From an uncultured Butyrivibrio sp. (lineage in GTDB: Bacteria; Bacillota; Clostridia; Lachnospirales; Lachnospiraceae), in assembly GCA_946623755.1 (NCBI GenBank), contig CAMORK010000021.1:1-37740 (forward strand): a DNA stretch of 37,740 nucleotides, in the 5' to 3' direction. Positions 33,613 through 37,740 of this stretch are shown in pieces. Position 1 is the stretch's first letter, and each line of letters begins with the position of its first letter. A model generated the notes under the pieces. That model made no database searches and was not told the DNA's origin. It saw nothing but the letters and a program-made list of their open reading frames with translations. A program made the translations under genes and the position numbers.

Positions 33613-35346
33613 TTACTCATTTACGGCAAGAGCGTTCCGATAGTCTCCGTACTGGGCTTCGTAGGTGCTGTAGTACAGTCCCCTCTTTCCAATAAGCTCA
33701 GTGTGGGTTCCTCTCTCTTTCACTCTTCCGTTTTCCAAAACTATGATCTCATCTGCATCCTTAACCGAAGATATACGGTGACCGATGATGATCTTACTCA
33801 TGTCTTTTTTCTTTAGAAGTTCCTGCTGGATTGCAGCTTCCGTCTCCATATCAAGCGCAGATGTGGAGTCATCAAGTACCAGAAGATCAGCCTTCTTGGC
33901 AAGAGCTCTTGCAATTGAGAGCCTCTGCTTCTGTCCACCTGAAAGCCCGATGCCTCTTTCTCCGATGACCGCCTCGTAGCTGTCGGTTATCTTCTCAACA
34001 AAGTCCTTGGCGTGAGCGCTCTTTATGGCATTTCTAACTGTCACTTCATCCATGGTCTCCTTGAATCCAAGTCTGACATTCTCTGTTATGGTATCAGAGA
34101 AAAGAAATACATCCTGGGTTACCACTGAGGAGAAGGCCCTTACGTCAGACAGAGGCATCTCCTTAATGTCTTTTCCCTCGATGCGGATGCATCCGTCCGT
34201 AACGTCGTAGAATCTCTCAAGGAGGTTGACTATGGTGCTCTTTCCCGCACCCGTTGCTCCCATGATGCCCAGTGTCTTTCCTTTTTCTATGGTAAAAGAC
34301 ACATCCTCCAAGATGGGCTTATCGTCGATTGCAAAGCTTACGTTCTCAAAGCTGATCTGTCCGGGAGCACCGGCTGCTTCCGCCGTATCTTTCCCCGAAG
34401 GATCGGTTATATCAGGCTTTGTGCCAAGAACCTTGGAAATCTTCTTGTAACCTGCAAGGCCCTGTGAAACCAGAGACAGCATCCATCCAAGATTTTCAAT
34501 AGGCCATACGATGTTGATTGAATATGACACGAACGCCACAAGTGTTCCGTAGGTTATGCTTCCCTTAATCGCCGCATATCCGCCAATTGCAACCACAGCC
34601 ACCTGCATTACCTTTGGGATAAGACCGATGAGCGGATCGCTGTCAGCAAGGTCTGTTGCGAATTTCTTGTTTGCCTCGGCATAGTCATGGTTCTTTTCAT
34701 CGAACTTCTTCATCTCGGTGCCTTCTGCCGAAAAAGCCTTAACTGTCCTTACACCTGAGATGTTCTCTTCAACTACCTTGGTAAGGGCTGCGTTTCTCTC
34801 GCTTATATCGTCGTAGTCCTTGCTAAGGGTCTTTTCAAGATGAAGTGCCACATAGGCCAGAAGCGGCATAAATACAAGAGGCACAATACTGAGCTTCCAG
34901 TTAAGCCTTACCATGCAGACAACAACACCGATGAAGTAAACCGTCGCCTCTGTCAGCAGCATTCCGACAAATCCGGTCAGATCCCAGACTGCTCCGGCAT
35001 CGTCCTTGACTCTTGCCATGAGTTCTCCGGTGTTGGTCTTGTCAAAATAGCCCTTGTGGAGCGTGAAGATATGCTTCATCATATCCTTCCTGAGGCCCGA
35101 TGCCACTCGGCATCCCGACATGTCGCAGAGGAACTCTTTCACAAACTGGAAGAATGCCCTTCCAAGACCTGCTGCCACAAACAGAAGTATGTCTCTTCTG
35201 AATATGTCCATATTTCTACCCACGATGACATCGTCAACCATGGAAAGAGTTACGAATGGGAGCAACACATCGATGGCCGTGCTGCATATAAGTGATATTC
35301 CGCCGATGGTGTATCTCCACCAGTTCCTGATCAAATACTTTTTCAT
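33613..35346 (-). CDS. ABC exporter half-transporter, degenerate partner (BmrC/LmrC-like)
   Basis: A 577-aa exporter subunit with six helices, Walker A GATGAGKS (363-370), canonical LSGGQ (468-472) and Walker B LLVLDDSTS. D493 replaces the catalytic glutamate, as in the degenerate subunit of BmrCD/TM287-288-type heterodimers. I start at ATG 35346 (AAGGA ribosome site); an in-frame upstream extension to 35502 would run through two hairpins and has no support. It is preceded by a leader peptide and terminator-like stems. Confidence 0.93.
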   Translation of the reverse strand: MKKYLIRNWWRYTIGGISLICSTAIDVLLPFVTLSMVDDVIVGRNMDIFRRDILLFVAAGLGRAFFQFVKEFLCDMSGCRVASGLRKDMMKHIFTLHKGYFDKTNTGELMARVKDDAGAVWDLTGFVGMLLTEATVYFIGVVVCMVRLNWKLSIVPLVFMPLLAYVALHLEKTLSKDYDDISERNAALTKVVEENISGVRTVKAFSAEGTEMKKFDEKNHDYAEANKKFATDLADSDPLIGLIPKVMQVAVVAIGGYAAIKGSITYGTLVAFVSYSINIVWPIENLGWMLSLVSQGLAGYKKISKVLGTKPDITDPSGKDTAEAAGAPGQISFENVSFAIDDKPILEDVSFTIEKGKTLGIMGATGAGKSTIVNLLERFYDVTDGCIRIEGKDIKEMPLSDVRAFSSVVTQDVFLFSDTITENVRLGFKETMDEVTVRNAIKSAHAKDFVEKITDSYEAVIGERGIGLSGGQKQRLSIARALAKKADLLVLDDSTSALDMETEAAIQQELLKKKDMSKIIIGHRISSVKDADEIIVLENGRVKERGTHTELIGKRGLYYSTYEAQYGDYRNALAVNE

Positions 35347-35372
35347 AATTATCACATCCTTAATATAAAAAT

Positions 35373-35400
35373 AGCGGTAGAGTCCGGAGACCCTACCGCT
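35373..35400 (-). terminator. gene-proximal attenuator-like hairpin
   Basis: On the minus strand AGCGGTAGGGTC/GACTCTACCGCT form a 12-bp stem with one G-U pair and loop TCCG, followed by ATTTTTAT. It lies about 27 nt before the exporter ATG, an unusual place for a terminator unless regulated. Confidence 0.65.
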
Positions 35401-35419
35401 GAAAATTGCCATAAAAATA

Positions 35420-35445
35420 GCGTGGTCTCCATGCGGATACCACGC
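35420..35445 (-). terminator. leader-proximal attenuator-like hairpin
   Basis: Minus strand GCGTGGT-A-TCC / GGA-G-ACCACGC has loop GCAT and is followed by TATTTTTATGG. It lies 25 nt after the leader peptide stop. The 3' arm ACCAC could alternatively pair with GTGGT inside the leader ORF (35496-35500), which would open the stem. Confidence 0.6.
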
Positions 35446-35470
35446 CAAATCGCCTATAAGCAAACCCAAC

Positions 35471-35542
35471 TTACACAGCAAACTCCTGCGAGGTAACCAC
35501 AATTTTCTTATTCACTGCCTTATGATTTCTAGTCTTTAACAT
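35471..35542 (-). CDS. 23-aa leader peptide of the ABC exporter operon
   Basis: An ORF of 23 codons, MLKTRNHKAVNKKIVV then TSQEFAV, with an excellent AAGGAGG ribosome site 8 nt upstream and its own promoter. It is followed by two U-tailed hairpins and then the heterodimeric ABC exporter. This is the layout of the B. subtilis bmrB leader that controls bmrCD by ribosome-mediated transcription attenuation in response to ribosome-targeting antibiotics. No sequence similarity to BmrB is claimed. Confidence 0.7.
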   Translation of the reverse strand: MLKTRNHKAVNKKIVVTSQEFAV

Positions 35543-35587
35543 TGTTCTTACCTCCTTTCTTAGTTTGCTTTATCACAAGTAATTATT

Positions 35588-35616
35588 ACATTATGCTAAT
35601 TGATGAGCTTTGTCAA
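35588..35616 (-). promoter_or_regulatory. promoter of leader peptide and ABC exporter operon
   Basis: The minus strand carries TTGACA (35611-35616), a 17-nt spacer and TAATGT (35588-35593). The -35 box is perfect and the spacing is ideal; the -10 is weaker. Transcription would start near 35580, about 38 nt before the leader ATG. Confidence 0.65.
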
Positions 35617-35643
35617 CACAATTATTAAAATTAACTGTCTTTT

Positions 35644-36123
35644 TTACTTGATAACCTTATTTTTACTAACATAACCCTCGGCTGATGCAGCCTTCTGGAA
35701 AGCCTCAAAATTCTTGTTATTGTTCAGATACATGGTATAAGATCTGGGACCTTCGAGATTTACCCTGATCTTATCTTCATCGATCTTATCCACCGTCATG
35801 GTCCAGTCTTCATCATGACATTCAAAATCAAACACCACGGTATCCTGCGCAGCAGGCTCTCCAAAGACTATTCTGCCTTTAGATTTTAAGATTATCGAAT
35901 AGATTGCCGGAAGATTGTCGGCACTCATCTTTACAGTTCCGTCAAGGCCTTCAGCCATGCAGATGTCTGACTCATTGCTGAGAACAAAGACGTCTACCTT
36001 GAACTCCCTGATCTTCTTTGTTTCCATAAACAGAGCAGCTATTACAAATATAGCAAATCCCAGTGCCAGCGCCACCAGCAGGGCTACTATCCATATTCTG
36101 TCCTTTGATGCTTTACTTTTCAT
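35644..36123 (-). CDS. single-pass membrane protein, unknown function
   Basis: A 159-aa protein with a lysine-rich N-terminus, one membrane helix (about residues 10-33, WIVALLVALALGFAIF) and an extracytoplasmic beta-rich domain. I prefer ATG 36123; a GTG three codons upstream is possible. I recognise no family. It ends about 30 nt before the exporter promoter and is probably transcribed separately. Confidence 0.65.
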   Translation of the reverse strand: MKSKASKDRIWIVALLVALALGFAIFVIAALFMETKKIREFKVDVFVLSNESDICMAEGLDGTVKMSADNLPAIYSIILKSKGRIVFGEPAAQDTVVFDFECHDEDWTMTVDKIDEDKIRVNLEGPRSYTMYLNNNKNFEAFQKAASAEGYVSKNKVIK

Positions 36124-36176
36124 ACACTCCACTTCCCTTAGCTTCCATTAATTCACTTTAATATCCTTATATTATT

Positions 36177-36449
36177 TTATTTAACCGGTGGTTTCCAGGG
36201 CTTTGGGGTTAAAAGCGTGGTTCTTCCGATATCCGGAAGTACATCATAAATGGAGCATCCCATACGCTCTTCAAATTCCTCTTTTATCTTGAAGGCAATT
36301 TCCCATCCTTTAATGTACCCTTCCATGATTCCGTATCTTCTGGTGACATCAACAAATCTTTTTTCCAAAATCACAAATCCATAGTCGGTTGCAAGAGAAT
36401 CGCAGAGCTGGATCAGCCTGTCATAATCATCCGGCTCTCCACAGTTCAT
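36177..36449 (-). pseudogene. C-terminal fragment of an HD-domain-type protein
   Basis: A 90-codon ORF. The segment DDYDRLIQLCDSLATDYGF...EKRFVDVTRRYG...FEERMGCSIYDVLPDI recalls, from memory, the C-terminal part of small HD-domain phosphohydrolases common in Lachnospiraceae. The N-terminal half with the HD metal ligands is missing, and nothing upstream continues the frame. It is probably a truncated remnant. If expressed, it has no predicted catalytic site. Confidence 0.45.
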
Positions 36450-36504
36450 TATTGAACGGTTTGAATGGTTTCAATACATTTTTCTGATTTTGTATTGTCA
36501 TTTT

Positions 36505-36521
36505 ATTGTCACGCTGACAAT
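36505..36521. promoter_or_regulatory. operator-like inverted repeat
   Basis: A perfect 7-bp inverted repeat, ATTGTCA-CGC-TGACAAT, lies between the methyltransferase and the HD-protein fragment. An additional half-site ATTGTCA is at 36494-36500. It could be a repressor site for a lost gene; no regulator is visible. Confidence 0.3.
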
Positions 36522-36557
36522 GTGATTGTAGCATAGCTGAAGCTAAGTCCCTTCATC

Positions 36558-37328
36558 TTATTTATACCCGAAAGAAATCACATGGCATCGCGCAGCCAAG
36601 TATCCATTTGAATCAGCATACTTTTCATCTACTCCATGGTCAATCATGAATCTTCTCTGCTCTGATTCAAAAGCATCCGTACCTACACTAACGAAATCAA
36701 CATAATCATTGATTCTTACCCCGACATTCTTTAGTCCAAGTTTCTCCATGAAGACCGGCGTTTTCATCCCAACTTGATAATCTCTTCCACCAGATTGTTC
36801 CTCTGATAACCATCTCTGCTTTAAAAACTCATCGTTTTCAAACGGATCATATGTCCTATTGTCTATATAAATCCCTGCATTCTCCATGCGCCTGCTTGGT
36901 TCGATGCATATAACCAATCCGTTCTCTTTTACAGCCCCGATCATCTTCTTCATTATATCTTCAGGTTTTATAAGATGTCGGAGTACAGCCTGGCAAATAG
37001 CTATATCATATTCAGCATCAGGCTCATACTCATTTATATCTGCAACTTCGAAGCAAGTCTCATTGCTGCTTGAAAAGATTTCACGTGCTTCACCAATAAG
37101 ATCTTCAGATATATCAATTCCCTTATATGAGCTTCCCTTAGGAACTAACGGCAACAACATCTGCGCCAAATATCCATATCCGCATCCAAAATCAATTATT
37201 CTCACCGGCTTATCTATCTTCCATACGCATTTCACAAGGAACTCAAAATAATCATTATTCCACAAATTCTGTCTTGTACTATGTAAATATTCCTTTTTTA
37301 ATCCCCAGTCTTTATTATTTTCAGGCAC
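36558..37328 (-). CDS. class I SAM-dependent methyltransferase
   Basis: A 256-aa Rossmann methyltransferase. Motif I is IIDFGCGYGYLAQML (about 44-58), the acidic motif II is around KGIDISED, and DIAICQAVLRHL serves as motif IV. This UbiE/COQ5-like plan methylates small molecules; the substrate is unknown. The gene appears intact, unlike its flanks, which are truncated genes. It lacks an obvious operon partner. Confidence 0.85.
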   Translation of the reverse strand: MPENNKDWGLKKEYLHSTRQNLWNNDYFEFLVKCVWKIDKPVRIIDFGCGYGYLAQMLLPLVPKGSSYKGIDISEDLIGEAREIFSSSNETCFEVADINEYEPDAEYDIAICQAVLRHLIKPEDIMKKMIGAVKENGLVICIEPSRRMENAGIYIDNRTYDPFENDEFLKQRWLSEEQSGGRDYQVGMKTPVFMEKLGLKNVGVRINDYVDFVSVGTDAFESEQRRFMIDHGVDEKYADSNGYLAARCHVISFGYK

Positions 37329-37358
37329 TTTCCTTCAATCTCCTCACCATGAACCCAT

Positions 37359-37619
37359 TTATCGCTGAATTCTGTAGTATTTAAAGCAATCATCTTCTTT
37401 TATAAAATTAAATCCAACCTTTTCTATAACATGCTGACTTCTAATATTCTTTTCCACCGTATCCGCATTTACAACATTCATTCCAAGCTCATCAAATGCA
37501 TACTTGATTGCAATCTGCTCAGCCTTTGTACCATACCCTTTACCTTTAGCGTAATCATTTTGCATATGAATACTAAGTGCGCATTCTTTCTTATCATAAT
37601 CAATCTGCTTCAGCTGCAA
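37359..37619 (-). pseudogene. truncated GNAT acetyltransferase (C-terminal half)
   Basis: An 86-codon ORF starting with TTG. It contains the acetyl-CoA-binding motif KGKGYGTKAEQIAIKYAFDE and the N-A-D-T...N-x-R-S-x-V-I-E-K-VGF motif of RimJ/RimL-type N-acetyltransferases. The N-terminal 70-80 residues are absent, and an in-frame TAG lies three codons upstream. It is probably a decayed gene. The remaining 121 nt to the window end show no gene. Confidence 0.6.
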
Positions 37620-37740
37620 TTCTCTCTATACTTTCTTATATATTTTGCACAAAAGAACAAGTATTTAAGCCTTCTGTGCAATTGTTTAATAAGTTACAAA
37701 CAATGATAAGCAATAAATAATGGGCGAAAACTATGTCATT

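Noticed and set aside
35347-35502. 52-codon N-terminal extension of the upstream ABC exporter subunit
   Set aside because: It would translate through two terminator-like hairpins and lacks a ribosome site; ATG 35346 has AAGGA.
37645-37681. TTGCACA/TGTGCAA inverted repeat at the right edge as a terminator
   Set aside because: The loop is long, the stem is bulged and there is no clear T-run or adjoining intact gene.

Overview
The window looks like a chromosomal segment of an anaerobic Firmicute, most likely a Lachnospiraceae of the Butyrivibrio/Pseudobutyrivibrio kind. The reasons are strong AGGAGG ribosome sites, lipoprotein-rich gene content, a LytTR regulator, an MsmX-type sugar importer, oxygen-sensitive Fe-S enzymes (2-hydroxyacyl-CoA dehydratase family, radical SAM, 2-enoate-reductase-type flavoprotein) and a small Cys-rich protein that I associate with this family. 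The genus is inferred from memory, not measured. No rRNA, tRNA, CRISPR array or intact transposase was seen.

Layout. 79-9989 (minus): a LytTR response regulator, two lipoproteins, a Nudix hydrolase, a complete carbohydrate ABC importer (binding protein, two permeases, ATPase), a 56-aa Cys-rich protein, a cupin, and an ASKHA/[2Fe-2S] protein of the corrinoid-activator (RACo/DUF4445) family. 9990-10673: a gene-free stretch with a short array of 41-nt palindromic repeats flanked by REP-like relics. 10674-17338 (plus): a module like Bacillus subtilis ydjI-ydjG-ydjH (SPFH, zinc ribbon, TPM), then two overlapping membrane GGDEF proteins.

17414-29016 is the most interesting part. Two divergent operons carry two paralogous pairs of 2-hydroxyacyl-CoA-dehydratase-like proteins with unusually long large subunits (591 and 563 aa). 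They share one BcrAD/HgdC-type ATP-dependent activase. The minus operon also holds a CooC-like nickel-insertion ATPase, an OYE-type Fe-S flavoprotein, and a 238-aa protein that resembles the middle of acetyl-CoA synthase and stops just after a truncated A-cluster-like Cys motif. Each operon carries a small one-helix membrane protein of the same family. Convergent to the plus operon sit a CooT-like nickel protein and a His-rich protein resembling CooJ in design. So CooC-, CooT- and CooJ-like functions occur together with an ACS fragment, but no CO dehydrogenase is in view. I infer an uncharacterised ATP-driven low-potential reductase system that may use nickel.

29029-35643 (minus): a phosphohexomutase, a REP-like palindrome, a PflA/PflX-like radical SAM protein and a heterodimeric multidrug ABC exporter. 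The exporter is preceded by a promoter, a 23-aa leader peptide and two terminator-like hairpins, an arrangement like ribosome-mediated attenuation of bmrCD. 35644-37740: a small membrane protein, an HD-protein fragment, an intact methyltransferase and a truncated GNAT, suggesting gene decay at the right edge.
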